A stretch of DNA of 64,000 nt from Polaromonas sp047303325 (GCF_047303325.1 NZ_JBKBEX010000002.1:1-64000), one strand, 5' to 3'; counted from the stretch's first letter, positions 24,810-34,874 are shown. Numbers and translations are program-made. The notes: generated from the letters alone by a model not told the origin.

Positions 24810-27800
24810 TTCGCGGCTTCCACCTTGACCCGCGCATTCGGGAATTCACCGAACATCTCGGGCGCATACATGGCTTCCACGCGGCTGGGCGGCAGCGCGA
24901 AATCGCCGACGTTGTTCAGGCGCACGGTGTATTCCATCTTGACCACGCCCTTGGGCAGGTACTCGTAGTAACTGCGGAAAGCCTCGAAGCTGCGCTCCTC
25001 AAACGCAGGCCAGCCGGCGCCGGTCTTCTTCTCGCCGCTGGTGGCGATCTCGGAATCGCGGCCCAGGCCGCCGCCCAGAATCGTCGCGCCGCCGGGTACC
25101 GGGTCGCTGATGACGACCCAGGTCATGTCGGCACTCGCGTTGACTTCCAGCGAGATGCGGATCACGTCGCCGCGCGTGTAGACGCCCTTGACGGCTTGTT
25201 CGACCGGTGTGATGGTCTTCTTGATCTGGTAGCCGGCGTTGAACGGTTCCTTGAGCTGTATGGCCGCGATGGACTGCAGCGTGAGCCAGGGCTTGCCCGG
25301 GCCCTGGTGGGTCACGGTCAGCGTGTCTTTCGTGGCGCTGCCCCAGGGCAGGAACATGCTGTTGTTGCGCAGGTTGCCGGGCGAGGCCGGCGCGCCGAAG
25401 AAGGTGGTCTGGTTGGGCGCGCCGGCCGCGTCCGTGGTCTTGACGCGGTCGACCTTGGCCCACTCCACGCTGGCCGCACTCGCGGCGGCAGCGGCCAGCG
25501 TGGCCTTGGTCACGCCGGCCACGGGCGTGGCTTCGAATTTGGCCGAGAACTTGTCCAGCGCCAGGCCGCCCCAGAGGTTGGCCGTGGTGGTGTGCCAGGC
25601 GCCTTTTTGCTGGCGCGAGATAAAGCCATTGGCCAGGCGACCCATGTCGTCCTTCCAGGCCGGGTCGTCCATCACGGCCAGCATCAGGCGCGCGGTGTTG
25701 ACGTCGCCGTTGGTCATCAGCCACCACCAGTAGTCGTCTTTTTCGGTGCTGAAGATCAGCTTGGTGCCCTGGAAGGACAGGCGCGAGCGCAGCACCTGGT
25801 TGGCCTCGGCAATGCGCTGCTCGCGCTGGGGCGCGTCGGCCACACGCTTGAGGATGTTGAGCCAGTCGATCACCGCATGCGTGGGCCACTGGTTGGGCGC
25901 GATGGTGATGCTGCCCAGCATGCGGCCCTGGGCCTTGCCGTAGCGCGACAGCGCCTCCAGCGCGGCCAGCTTGCGCACGTCGAGGTCCTTGCGGGGGCTC
26001 CAGAAGTCGCGCTGGATCCGGCCTTCGACAAAGGCGATCAGGCCGCGCTCCATGGGCGCTCTGGCCTCGTCGGGCAGGGCAAAAGCCGGGTTGAGGCCGG
26101 AGGCCTCGTGTGTGGCTGCCAGCAGGTAGGCCGTCAGCGCGTCGCTGCCGCGGTTGGCTTCGCCGTCGCGCGGCGGGAAGTAGTTGGCCAGGCCGTCGCT
26201 GTCGAGGTAGGTGGGCAACTGCGCCAGCACGGTCTGCCAGAGCTTGCCGTCGCGCAGGCCCACGGCCTTGCTGGTTTTTTGCTCCAGGCAGATGAAGGGG
26301 TACATCGCGAAGTAATCGCGCACGCCGTCCATGCCTTCGGCTAATTTTGGCTGCAGCGACATCTTGAGGCCACCGCGGCCCGGCAGGGCGTCGGCCGGCG
26401 GGTTCACGTCCAGCGTGAAGCTTCCGTCGACCTGCACCAGCGTGGCCTGCTGCACCGTCAGCGGCACGGCCGGAATGATGCGCTGGCGCGCCTTGAGGCC
26501 ATCGCGCGCACCGCTGATGGTGTCCTTGGCTTCGATCTCCCACAGGATGGCTTCGGCGCGTGTGAGAGCTAGTTGCGCGGGCGCGGTGACCATCCAGGCC
26601 ACTTCGCGTGCCTCGCCGGCGGGGATGTCCACGGTCTGCGGCTTCAGGTCGAGCAGCGTGGCGCGCGGGCTCACTTCGACCTTCATCGCGGCCTTGGTGG
26701 TGTTGCGCAAGGTCAGCTGCGCGCGGAACTGGTCGTCCTCACGCACCAGCGGCGGCAGGCCGCTGATGATCTGCAAGTCCTGCGTGGCGCGTATCGAGGT
26801 CTGGCCGGTGCCGAAGAGGCCGGTGCCGGCATCGGCCACAGCGACGATCTTGAAGGTGGTCAGCGCGTCATTGAGCGGCACCGTCACCACGGCCTGGCCC
26901 TTGGCGTCCAGCACCACGCTGGGGTTCCACAGCAGCAGGGTTTCCAGCAGCTCGCGTGTGTTGCTGCGCCCGCCGCCGCCGCCGGCCGCCACGGCCTTGC
27001 GCCCGTAGTGCCTGCGGCCAATGATTTCCATCTGCGCGGTCGAGGTCTCCACGCCCCAGGCGCGGCGCTGCAGCATGGCACCCAGCAAATCCCAGCTGTC
27101 GTTGGGCATCAGCTCCAGCAGCGCCTGGTCCACCGCGGCCAGCGCCACTTCGGCGTTGGCGGCCGGCTGGCCGTTGGGCAGCTTGGCCGTGATGGTGACT
27201 TTCGCCTGGCCGCGCACCGCGTAGCTTTCCTTGTCGGCTTTCACGCTCACGTCGAGCTGGTGGGCTTTGGTGCCCACGCGGATTTCCGCCACGCCCAGAC
27301 GGAAGGCCGGCTTGCTCAAATCAACCAGCGCGGTGGGCGCGACGTATTCGCGGCCTTCGTACCAGAAGGAAGTCCACCACTCGCGCGGCGCCTTGTAGCC
27401 CCAGGTGAAGAAGCTGTACCAGGGCACTTCGCGCAGCCGGCCGCGCAGGGCCAGCACGCTGACGTACACATTCGGGCCCCAGCCCTCCTTGATCTGCAGG
27501 TTGACGGTCGGGTCCTGGCCGTTGAGCTGCACCACCTGGGTTTCGATCACGCCTTCGCGTTCAATCGCGACCAGTGCCGTGGCGAAGCGGAAAGGCATGC
27601 GCACCTGGAACTTGGCCATCTCGCCGGGCTGGTAGCTTTTCTTTTCGGGCAACACGTCCATGCGGTCGTGGTCTTCGCCGCCGAACCAGAGCTCGCCCTG
27701 GCGCGTGACATAGACATTGCTGGCCGCCTGAATGGTGTTGCCGTCCTTGTCCTTGGCGGTCACGATGAGTTCCACCTCGCCCGGCTCGCCGAGCTTGGTC

Positions 27801-30787
27801 TCGCACAGCAGCAGGCCGCGCGAGTCGCTCTTGCCGCTGCAGACGCTGCCGAGGTCCTTGGTCTCGGTCTTGTTGTCATAGGTGTAGAAGCCGCCCACCA
27901 TGCGCTTGCGGCTGGTGGTGGTGATGCGCGCCACGGCTTTCACCTCGAGCGATACGCCTGGGGCGACCTTGCCTGTGAGGTCCAACGCCAGCGCCTGGAA
28001 TTTGATTTTCTGGCTGGAGGAAACCCAGCCTTCGGTCTTGATACCGGCCACCACGGCGGCGGGCCAGACGGTGGAGACGCTGCGTATCGTCTGCACTTCG
28101 CCATTGGGGTCGGCATAGCTGGCTTCCATCAGCAGCTCCTGCGGCTGCCTGTGCGCGGGGATGTCGTTGATGGTGAGCTTGCCCGCGCCGTTGCGGTCCA
28201 GCGTGAGCGGCAGCTTGTCGGCGATCACGCGCTGGTCTTGCGAGGCTGTGCGTTCTTCGTTGTCCTGGTTGCCGCTGCTGTCGCGGTTGTTGCGCGGCGG
28301 CATGAAGTTGAATTCTTCATAGTCGCTGTAGCTCAAACTCTTGGCGCGCACCAGCGCCGATACACGCACCGGCAGGTTGACGGCGCCGCCGCCCGAGACG
28401 TAGTTGATCTGCACGTCGGTTGGCACGGACTTCACGTTGATGAGCGCCTTCTTCTCGGAAGGGTTGATGCGGCCTTCGAGCACCGGCAGGCGGAACTCTT
28501 CGACACGGAACTGCCCGCTGCTGAAGCTGCGGGCGCGGTTGCCCCGGCCCTTACCGCTGTCGTTCGGGGCCTTGAGCTGGACTTCGTAAATCCCCAGCTT
28601 GGCGGCCGGCGGGATCGCAAAAGTGTTCTCGGCGCTCAGGCCGCCGGTGGCCGTCTTGCGCCAGCTGATGGGCTGGGTGTATTGCTGGCCGCTGCCCACA
28701 TGGGTGACGACCAGGGTGGCCGGCGTGCCCTCGGGCAGGCCGAAGCCCTTGCTGGTTTCGGTGCGCAGCACATGCTTCATGGACACGGTCTCGCCGGCCC
28801 GCAGCAAGGTGCGATCAAAAATCGTGTGGGCCCGCTCGTCGGGCAGAGGGTCGCGGCTGGTCGGCACATTGAAGCGCCAGGGCTCTATGCCCTTGTGCCA
28901 GTCGCTCCAGGTAAAGGCCAGGTCTTCGACACCGGCTACTTTGCTGCGCGCGCTGACGAAATAGGCATTGCGGTAGTCGTCGTTGTTGCTGCCCGAGCAG
29001 CGCGGCGGCTCGGACGACAGTTCGCTGAAATTCGCGATACCCTGCGCGTTAGTGACCGCCTTGGCGACTTCGGTGCCGTTGCAGCCCGAGACGCGCACCG
29101 TGGCACCCGCCACCGGTGTGCCCTTGTCGAGTGTGGTGACCCAGGCCAGCGAGTTTTCGCGGCCCAGCTTGAAATGCACGCCCAGGTTGGTCACCAGGGC
29201 CGAGGTGCGCACATACATGGTCCGGCTCGCACCGTGGCGCTCGTCCAGCAGCGAGGTACCGAGTTTTTGCGAGGCGATCTCGACCACATGGAAACCGGGC
29301 GCCAGAGGGATGCCCACGACTTCAAAGGGGCGCGGGTCGTTGCCCACGGGCTTGGGCAGGTCCAGCGTCTTCACGCCGGCCTGGCCGCCCAGCAAAGACA
29401 GCATGCGCGACTGAACATGGTCCTTGTCGCGCGCTTCCAGCGGCTTGGGCAGCGGGCCCTTGACGTCGGCGGCCGCCGCCTTGCGCGAGACTTCGTATTC
29501 GTCATAGCGCTGCACCTTGCGGAACCAGGCAATGATGTCGGCGTCGGTGCGCGGCTGCAGGTCGCTGACCTTGCCGGCGCCCGGGGCGAGACCTTTGACC
29601 TGCAGGGCCGCTTCCACGTTGCGCAGCGTCACCGGCAGCAGGGCCGGGTCGCCGGGCTTGGTATTGGGTTCGGCAAAACGCTCGACGATGCCGAAGGGCG
29701 AGGCGGCGAATTTCGCCAGCGGCGGCATTGCGCCGGTGGCCACCTTCAGCGGAAAGCTGTCGGCATTGCGCAGCGTGCGGCCCGAGGCGTCCTTGAAATC
29801 CCGCGGCAGCTCCAGCGAGAACTGGGCCTGTTCCGGAAACAGCGGCTTGAAAGTGATGTTGGTGACCACGTTGTCGCCGTCGCTGTTGCCTTCTTCAAAA
29901 GAGGGCTTGAGCGTGTCCTTGTCGCCTTTGAGGCGTATTCCCTCGGCCAGCTTGCGCGGCACGGGCGCATTGAAAGACAGGCTCATGGGCCGCATCGGCA
30001 GGCAGGCCGACTGGGCGTTTTCGCGCTCGCAGCTGAAGCTGGCGGAGAAGGGCTCGCGCACCTGGAAGTTGTAGCGTTTTTCGACCGAATTGGGCACGCC
30101 GCTGGGCGTGCTCACGCCCTTGCCGTAGACCAGCTGCAGCTTGCTGGCCGAGCTCAGGCGCCGGTTGCAGGCCAGGGTGACGTAGCGCAGCGGCTCGCTT
30201 GCCGCGGCCTTTTCCAGGCCCTGGGACTTGAGCAGCTCCTCGCGCTCCTTGCCCTCGATCAGCTTGACGGGCACGCGCTCGCCCAGGCCTTCGACCGCGC
30301 ACCAGACGTTTTCGCGAACGCTTTGCAAGGTGGCAGGGCCGTTGAGCTGCAGCAGGAAGTACTGCTCTTCGTCGATGCGCTGGTAGGTGCCGGGGCGCAG
30401 GTTCTGGATGAACGGACCGCCGGTGTTGAACTTGTAGGAAGAGGGGCCCGCCACCGGCTGGCCCTTGGGCGACTTGAAGGTGCCGACCAGGTTGACTGTG
30501 CAGCTCACGCCGGGCGGCAGGTCGTTCTCGAATTCAAACGCCCATTCGCGCTCGTTGATCCAGCGGCCCGAACCCTTGGTGGCCTGGGCGTCGCTGCAGC
30601 TCAGCGACAGCGGGGCGGGCGCTTTCGGGTCGCCGAAATTGACGGCCCCTTCATCGAACTTGGCGACGATCTGCCGCACACGCGCGACCTCGCCCTGGGG
30701 TGAGAGACTGGTGACCTGCAGGGCATGGGCATGCAGCGAGGCCGCCGCGATCAGTGCCAGGGCGGCTTTTTTTATGGTTGGGCTCAC
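24806..30787 (-). CDS. Bacterial alpha-2-macroglobulin (large periplasmic protease trap)
   Basis: A 1993-aa protein starting at a GTG with AGGAGG four nt upstream. The signal peptide (residues 1-22, ending AHA) lacks a lipobox Cys, so unlike E. coli YfhM it seems soluble in the periplasm or is anchored in another way. The N-terminal ~1100 residues are MG-type beta domains, with proline/lysine-rich regions that may hold the bait. The thioester motif CLEQ is present (about residue 1500) at the start of the alpha-helical TED domain. When a foreign protease cuts the bait, the thioester binds it covalently. It is first gene of the operon with the serine hydrolase and PBP1C. Length is longer than YfhM (about 1650 aa). 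Confidence 0.92.
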   Translation of the reverse strand: MSPTIKKAALALIAAASLHAHALQVTSLSPQGEVARVRQIVAKFDEGAVNFGDPKAPAPLSLSCSDAQATKGSGRWINEREWAFEFENDLPPGVSCTVNLVGTFKSPKGQPVAGPSSYKFNTGGPFIQNLRPGTYQRIDEEQYFLLQLNGPATLQSVRENVWCAVEGLGERVPVKLIEGKEREELLKSQGLEKAAASEPLRYVTLACNRRLSSASKLQLVYGKGVSTPSGVPNSVEKRYNFQVREPFSASFSCERENAQSACLPMRPMSLSFNAPVPRKLAEGIRLKGDKDTLKPSFEEGNSDGDNVVTNITFKPLFPEQAQFSLELPRDFKDASGRTLRNADSFPLKVATGAMPPLAKFAASPFGIVERFAEPNTKPGDPALLPVTLRNVEAALQVKGLAPGAGKVSDLQPRTDADIIAWFRKVQRYDEYEVSRKAAAADVKGPLPKPLEARDKDHVQSRMLSLLGGQAGVKTLDLPKPVGNDPRPFEVVGIPLAPGFHVVEIASQKLGTSLLDERHGASRTMYVRTSALVTNLGVHFKLGRENSLAWVTTLDKGTPVAGATVRVSGCNGTEVAKAVTNAQGIANFSELSSEPPRCSGSNNDDYRNAYFVSARSKVAGVEDLAFTWSDWHKGIEPWRFNVPTSRDPLPDERAHTIFDRTLLRAGETVSMKHVLRTETSKGFGLPEGTPATLVVTHVGSGQQYTQPISWRKTATGGLSAENTFAIPPAAKLGIYEVQLKAPNDSGKGRGNRARSFSSGQFRVEEFRLPVLEGRINPSEKKALINVKSVPTDVQINYVSGGGAVNLPVRVSALVRAKSLSYSDYEEFNFMPPRNNRDSSGNQDNEERTASQDQRVIADKLPLTLDRNGAGKLTINDIPAHRQPQELLMEASYADPNGEVQTIRSVSTVWPAAVVAGIKTEGWVSSSQKIKFQALALDLTGKVAPGVSLEVKAVARITTTSRKRMVGGFYTYDNKTETKDLGSVCSGKSDSRGLLLCETKLGEPGEVELIVTAKDKDGNTIQAASNVYVTRQGELWFGGEDHDRMDVLPEKKSYQPGEMAKFQVRMPFRFATALVAIEREGVIETQVVQLNGQDPTVNLQIKEGWGPNVYVSVLALRGRLREVPWYSFFTWGYKAPREWWTSFWYEGREYVAPTALVDLSKPAFRLGVAEIRVGTKAHQLDVSVKADKESYAVRGQAKVTITAKLPNGQPAANAEVALAAVDQALLELMPNDSWDLLGAMLQRRAWGVETSTAQMEIIGRRHYGRKAVAAGGGGGRSNTRELLETLLLWNPSVVLDAKGQAVVTVPLNDALTTFKIVAVADAGTGLFGTGQTSIRATQDLQIISGLPPLVREDDQFRAQLTLRNTTKAAMKVEVSPRATLLDLKPQTVDIPAGEAREVAWMVTAPAQLALTRAEAILWEIEAKDTISGARDGLKARQRIIPAVPLTVQQATLVQVDGSFTLDVNPPADALPGRGGLKMSLQPKLAEGMDGVRDYFAMYPFICLEQKTSKAVGLRDGKLWQTVLAQLPTYLDSDGLANYFPPRDGEANRGSDALTAYLLAATHEASGLNPAFALPDEARAPMERGLIAFVEGRIQRDFWSPRKDLDVRKLAALEALSRYGKAQGRMLGSITIAPNQWPTHAVIDWLNILKRVADAPQREQRIAEANQVLRSRLSFQGTKLIFSTEKDDYWWWLMTNGDVNTARLMLAVMDDPAWKDDMGRLANGFISRQQKGAWHTTTANLWGGLALDKFSAKFEATPVAGVTKATLAAAAASAASVEWAKVDRVKTTDAAGAPNQTTFFGAPASPGNLRNNSMFLPWGSATKDTLTVTHQGPGKPWLTLQSIAAIQLKEPFNAGYQIKKTITPVEQAVKGVYTRGDVIRISLEVNASADMTWVVISDPVPGGATILGGGLGRDSEIATSGEKKTGAGWPAFEERSFEAFRSYYEYLPKGVVKMEYTVRLNNVGDFALPPSRVEAMYAPEMFGEFPNARVKVEAAK

Positions 30788-30970
30788 GTTTCCTCCTCTT
30801 TCGGAAGGGCAAGCGTAGCCGATTTATATGTAACAAGGTATGTACGGCGAGGGGAAAATTGCCGGGGCATTCACTGCGGGTCACCGCGGCGTACCCGGTG
30901 GCAAAACCGCTGTCGTCGGTGCGGCCCAAAGCGGATATGTAAGCTGTCGACATCGAATGGAAGCATCCAA

Positions 30971-31699
30971 ATGCCAAACACAAACCCCTCACCAGGCCTT
31001 TCATCCCTCAAGTCCCTGTCCACCTATAAGGCCTGGGCCCACCTGGCATGGCTGCTGATGCCCATGCTCTCATGGGCCGGCGGTGCGGAATTCGCGTTGC
31101 GCTGGAGCAGCGGCGGGCCGGTGTCCGCCGAGGAGGCCGTGGCGGTGATGGGCCTGGAGGGCAGCCGCAAGGTCACGGAATATGAGGTGGAGTACTTCAC
31201 GGTGTCGGCGCCGCCGGTGGCCACCGAGCCGCCGGCGATAGGCCGCAGGCGAACCCGGTCCGACGGCAAGGTCGAGCTGACGCTGAAGTACCGCAGCCCC
31301 CAGCCCTTCGGCAGCGGCTTTGACACGGAGGCGGCCTGCGCCCTGGGGAAAAACACCAGCGTCAAGCAAGAGACCGACATATCAGTGCTGCAGACGCTGG
31401 AGCCCGGCCGGGCCTATTCGATTTCCTGCGAGCGCGAAGCAAAGAAGGTGCTTGATTTTCCCGAAGCCATGCGTGCGAAGGCCATGGGCTGCAAGAACCG
31501 CATGAAACGCGTTGCCGTCGGCGCGTTCAAGGTGGAGGAGTGGCAGCTTCCCCAGGGCCGGCTTCTGGAAGTCTCCATGCCGGGGAGTGACACGCCGCAG
31601 GATCTCGCGCTCTTCATGGCAAAGGTCAAGCCCTTGCTGGACAAGGGTGTGGTGGTCGTGGATCGCAGCAAGACCCAGGCGGGAAGCGGCTGCGGCTAG
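30971..31699 (+). CDS. Hypothetical exported protein
   Basis: A 242-aa product from ATG 30971 with an N-terminal hydrophobic segment ending SWA, likely a signal peptide (about residues 1-35). The mature protein has no recognised domain; it has four Cys residues (ACALGK, ISCERE, GCKNR and a terminal GCG) and an even mix of charged residues. It is divergently transcribed from the alpha-2-macroglobulin operon with a 183-bp shared upstream region and convergent with the SDR gene (24-nt gap). A longer in-frame extension back to 30725 overlaps alpha-2-macroglobulin and is rejected. A periplasmic role is likely; nothing more can be said. Confidence 0.65.
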   Translation: MPNTNPSPGLSSLKSLSTYKAWAHLAWLLMPMLSWAGGAEFALRWSSGGPVSAEEAVAVMGLEGSRKVTEYEVEYFTVSAPPVATEPPAIGRRRTRSDGKVELTLKYRSPQPFGSGFDTEAACALGKNTSVKQETDISVLQTLEPGRAYSISCEREAKKVLDFPEAMRAKAMGCKNRMKRVAVGAFKVEEWQLPQGRLLEVSMPGSDTPQDLALFMAKVKPLLDKGVVVVDRSKTQAGSGCG

Positions 31700-31723
31700 G
31701 ATTTACGCAGATTTATTACAGGG

Positions 31724-32461
31724 CTACCGCGCAAGCGCGACCGCATCGGCACCCGCCGGGTAGTGCAGCGTGCCGTCCGCATCGTTCACGGCACGCCACA
31801 CCGCTTGGGCCACGTCCGCCGCGGTGGTCACGGCCGTCATCGTTCCCAGCGAGGCAAAAATGCTTTGCGCGAATGGCGCATAAGCCTCGGGAATCAGGCC
31901 CTGCATGCGTTCGGCCCCGTTCGCGGTGAAGCGCGTGCCCGGCCCGTAACCCGGCTCGACCAGCTTCACGCCGATATTGAAGGGCGCCAGCTCCAATGCG
32001 AGCGATTCGGTAAAACCGGTGATCGCCGTCTTGCTCGCGGTATAGGCTGCCACCAGCGGCATAGGCGCCAGCGTCACGGTGGATGTCACGTTGACCACCA
32101 GGCCGGCCTGGCGGGCGCGGAACTGCGGCAACACGGCCTGGGCCATGGCCATCATGCCGAAAGTGTTGGTTTCGAAGATCTCGCGCACCGTGGCCATGGG
32201 CGTCGCCTCAAAGGCACCGAAGAGGCCCAGGCCGGCGTTGTTCACGAGAACGTCGATGGGCCCGGCGGCCTCGATCGCCGCGGCGATGCTCGCGGGCCGG
32301 GTCACGTCCAGCGGCAGCACGCGCAAGTGTTCCGAAGGCGGCAGCACCTCCGTTCGCGGCGTCCGCATGGTGGCAATGACTCTCCAGCCCTGGGCGTGGA
32401 AGTGGCGCGCGGTTTCCAGGCCGTAGCCGGAGGAGCAACCGGTGATCAGAATGGTTTTCAT
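31724..32461 (-). CDS. Short-chain dehydrogenase/reductase
   Basis: A 245-aa classical SDR with the cofactor motif TGCSSGYG (residues 7-14), NNAG (about 73), catalytic Ser (NVTSTV) and YTASK (Tyr about 140, Lys four residues on). An Arg after the second beta strand (ATMRTPR) suggests preference for NADP(H). The substrate cannot be told from sequence. It is divergent from an AraC-type regulator with a 103-bp shared promoter region, the common arrangement of a regulator and its target in proteobacteria, so its expression is probably controlled by that regulator. Confidence 0.88.
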   Translation of the reverse strand: MKTILITGCSSGYGLETARHFHAQGWRVIATMRTPRTEVLPPSEHLRVLPLDVTRPASIAAAIEAAGPIDVLVNNAGLGLFGAFEATPMATVREIFETNTFGMMAMAQAVLPQFRARQAGLVVNVTSTVTLAPMPLVAAYTASKTAITGFTESLALELAPFNIGVKLVEPGYGPGTRFTANGAERMQGLIPEAYAPFAQSIFASLGTMTAVTTAADVAQAVWRAVNDADGTLHYPAGADAVALAR

Positions 32462-32564
32462 GCTGTGTTTCCTTGGGTGTGGGTTTGAGGTGGCGTAACG
32501 ATATCGCCCAGAGACAGGACTTACTACAATTCAGAGTCCGTAATTAATTCGCAAAAGTCCGGAT

Positions 32565-33476
32565 ATGGTCGACCCTCTCGCCGAAGTCATCGCGCTGCTC
32601 AGGCCGCGCGCCGTGTATTCCAAGGTGATCAGCGGCGCTGGTGCCTGGGCCGTGCGCTATGCGGAATTCGGCCAGCCGAGCTTCTGCACCATGCTGGAGG
32701 GCGAATGCGTCCTGGCCGTGGACGGGCAGCAGCCCATCACGCTGGTGGCCGGCGATTTTTTGCTGATGCCGGCCACTCCCGGGTTCACGATGTCCGCGGT
32801 GGCGCCGGCGGCTCCCGTGTGGATGGATCCCAAGGCAGGACCCGCACCCGAGGGTGAAATTCGCCATGGCCATCCTGAAGGCCCGCCCGACGTGCGCATG
32901 TTGGGCGGCTATTTCGCTTTTGATTCACCCGATGCGGCCCTGATGGTCTCGCTGCTGCCGGCCGTGCTGCATGTGCGCGGCATAGGGCGGTTGCCTCTGC
33001 TGGTGCAGCTTGTGAGGGAGGAGTCCACGGCGCAGCGGCCCGGCCGTGAGCTGGTGCTCGGGCGGCTCATCGAAGTGCTGCTCATCGAAGCGCTGCGTGG
33101 CGCGCCCACCGACGGCGCACCGCCGGGGCTGCTGCGCGCCCTGGCCGACACCCGGCTGGCCGCCGCGATGCGGCACATGCACGGCGAGCCCGCGCGCGCA
33201 TGGACAGTGGTGGAGCTCGCGAAGAAGGCGGCGCTGTCGCGGTCGGCTTTCTTTGAGCGCTTCTCGCGCGCCGTGGGCCTGCCGCCCATGGAGTACCTGC
33301 TGGCCTGGCGCATGGCCATCGCGAAAGACCTGCTCAGCCGCGGGGACGTCGCGCTGGCCGAGGTGGCCGAGCGCGTGGGCTACAGCTCGGCCAGCACCTT
33401 CAGCACCGCGTTCAGCCGCCATGTGGGACAGGCGCCGGGTCGCTATGCGCGACGGCAAGAGACTGTCCTGTCTTAG
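32565..33476 (+). CDS. AraC-family transcriptional regulator with cupin domain
   Basis: A 303-aa regulator. The N-terminal half (about 1-175) is a cupin-type ligand domain of the AraC-N/cupin_6 class (AEFGQPSFCTMLEGEC, LVAGDFLLMPATPGF). The C-terminal ~100 residues hold two helix-turn-helix motifs of AraC/XylS type (WTVVELAKKAALSRSAFFER and LAEVAERVGYSSASTFSTAF, ending near VGQAPGRYARR). It is divergent from the SDR gene and most likely activates it in response to a small molecule. The translation start chosen is the ATG at 32565. Confidence 0.92.
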   Translation: MVDPLAEVIALLRPRAVYSKVISGAGAWAVRYAEFGQPSFCTMLEGECVLAVDGQQPITLVAGDFLLMPATPGFTMSAVAPAAPVWMDPKAGPAPEGEIRHGHPEGPPDVRMLGGYFAFDSPDAALMVSLLPAVLHVRGIGRLPLLVQLVREESTAQRPGRELVLGRLIEVLLIEALRGAPTDGAPPGLLRALADTRLAAAMRHMHGEPARAWTVVELAKKAALSRSAFFERFSRAVGLPPMEYLLAWRMAIAKDLLSRGDVALAEVAERVGYSSASTFSTAFSRHVGQAPGRYARRQETVLS

Positions 33477-33557
33477 GACGGCGTCGCGTGAAAATGCAAG
33501 CCTGATAGATTCGGGCATGCTAGAAAACCACCGGCTGAAAGAGTACAAGGAAGCACC

Positions 33558-34046
33558 ATGTCAATGACCGGAAACTGCCTGATGTTGTCAGAAGCCCAAT
33601 TGGCTGCCGTCATCGAAGATCCGGAGAAGGCGATAGCCCTCGCTTACCCGGAGGACGATCAGCTTCCGCGCGCGCTGGACCTGGATAAATCGTGGCATCT
33701 GGTTCACTTCCTGCTGAACGGCGAGACGTGGGGTGGGGAGCCGCCACTGGGCAACGTCATTCTGGGCGGCACGGAATTGGCGGAAACCGACGCCGGTTAT
33801 GGGCCGTTCCGGTACCTGGTCGCTTCCGAAGTTCGCGATTCGTCATTGGCACTGGCGCAGGTCTCGGCCGATGATTTGTGGCGTGGTTTCGACAGGCAAA
33901 AGGTAAGGGACGCCGAAATCTACCCTGAGGCCTGGGTGGGCGATGAGACGGAACGAAGGTACATCAGGCAAAACTACGAGGCGCTGCGCGAATACTTTGC
34001 AGAAGCCGCGAAGCAGGGTGCCGCAATGCTGCTATACATATCGTGA
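33558..34046 (+). CDS. DUF1877 (YfbM-like) family protein
   Basis: A 162-aa protein with an AAGGA sequence 6 nt ahead of ATG 33558. It matches the DUF1877 pattern: N-terminal MTGN, a central LDLDKSWHLVHFLLNGE segment, GPFRYL and a terminal region with YPEAW. The family is cytoplasmic and of unknown function, sometimes found near toxin/immunity loci and often in single copy. It lies between the AraC regulator and a sirtuin gene on the same strand with no overlap, so no functional link is evident. Confidence 0.8.
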   Translation: MSMTGNCLMLSEAQLAAVIEDPEKAIALAYPEDDQLPRALDLDKSWHLVHFLLNGETWGGEPPLGNVILGGTELAETDAGYGPFRYLVASEVRDSSLALAQVSADDLWRGFDRQKVRDAEIYPEAWVGDETERRYIRQNYEALREYFAEAAKQGAAMLLYIS

Positions 34047-34101
34047 CGCTGGCCCTTGCGGCCGCGGGTCGTTCCAGGCCGAAAACCCAACCACGCAAGC
34101 C

Positions 34102-34818
34102 ATGAAACCCGAAGTCCAGCCCAACAAAATTGTCGTCCTGTCCGGCTCCGGGGTCAGTGCGGAGAGCGGCCTGCCGACCTTCCGGGACTCGGGCGGCCTG
34201 TGGAGAACTTTCTCGTGGCAGGAAGTGGCAAGCCCTGAAGGCTGGAAGCTGCGTCCCGAATCGGTGCTGGCCTTCTACAACGAGCGCAGGCTGCTGGCCT
34301 GGCAGGCCAGGCCCAATGCGGCGCACACGGCAATCGCTTCGCTGGAAGCGGCTTATGAGGTGGTGGTCATCACCCAAAACGTCGATGAGCTGCATGAGCG
34401 GGCCGGCTCCAGCAAGGTCATCCATGTGCACGGCGAACTGGCCTATGCGCGGGGTACCTCCGAAACGCCCAAACGCTACCGGATTGATGGAAACCCGATT
34501 TCCATGGGGCAGCTTTGCGAAGACGGCACCCAGCTGCGGCCCGATATCGTCTGGTTCGGAGAGGAGATGCGGTTTTTCGAGGAAGCGCGCATGCACGTCG
34601 CCACCGCCGCCAGGGTGCTGGTGGTGGGTACCTCACTTTCGGTCTATCCCGCCGCTTCGTTGGTGAAAGCGGCGCGGGGCAGGGCGAAAAAAGTGCTTGT
34701 CGCATTCGAGGTCAACAAACCGCCCTACGGATTTACTTTCATGCGGGGCAAGGCGACCGAGATCGTCCCTGCCCTTGCCACCACCTGGCTCAAGGAAGCG
34801 GCCCAGCCTGCAGGCTGA
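34102..34818 (+). CDS. Sir2-family NAD-dependent deacylase lacking the zinc cysteines
   Basis: A 238-aa sirtuin. NAD-binding motifs are GSGVSAESGLPTFRDSGGLW (residues about 14-33), TQNVDELHERAG with the conserved Gln-Asn-x-Asp, the catalytic His in VHGEL, DIVWFGEEM and VGTSLSVYPA near the C-terminus. The two CxxC pairs that bind structural zinc in CobB and most sirtuins are missing; only one Cys (QLCEDG) is present. It should still fold as a sirtuin, but substrate handling may differ. Start ATG 34102 was chosen because it puts the Rossmann strand near the N-terminus; upstream extension to 33943 overlaps the DUF1877 gene. Confidence 0.85.
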   Translation: MKPEVQPNKIVVLSGSGVSAESGLPTFRDSGGLWRTFSWQEVASPEGWKLRPESVLAFYNERRLLAWQARPNAAHTAIASLEAAYEVVVITQNVDELHERAGSSKVIHVHGELAYARGTSETPKRYRIDGNPISMGQLCEDGTQLRPDIVWFGEEMRFFEEARMHVATAARVLVVGTSLSVYPAASLVKAARGRAKKVLVAFEVNKPPYGFTFMRGKATEIVPALATTWLKEAAQPAG

Positions 34819-34874
34819 AGCAGTGCAAAGCCGCAAGCGCGGTGCCGCCTTGCCATACGGTGTAGCCTACGCCC

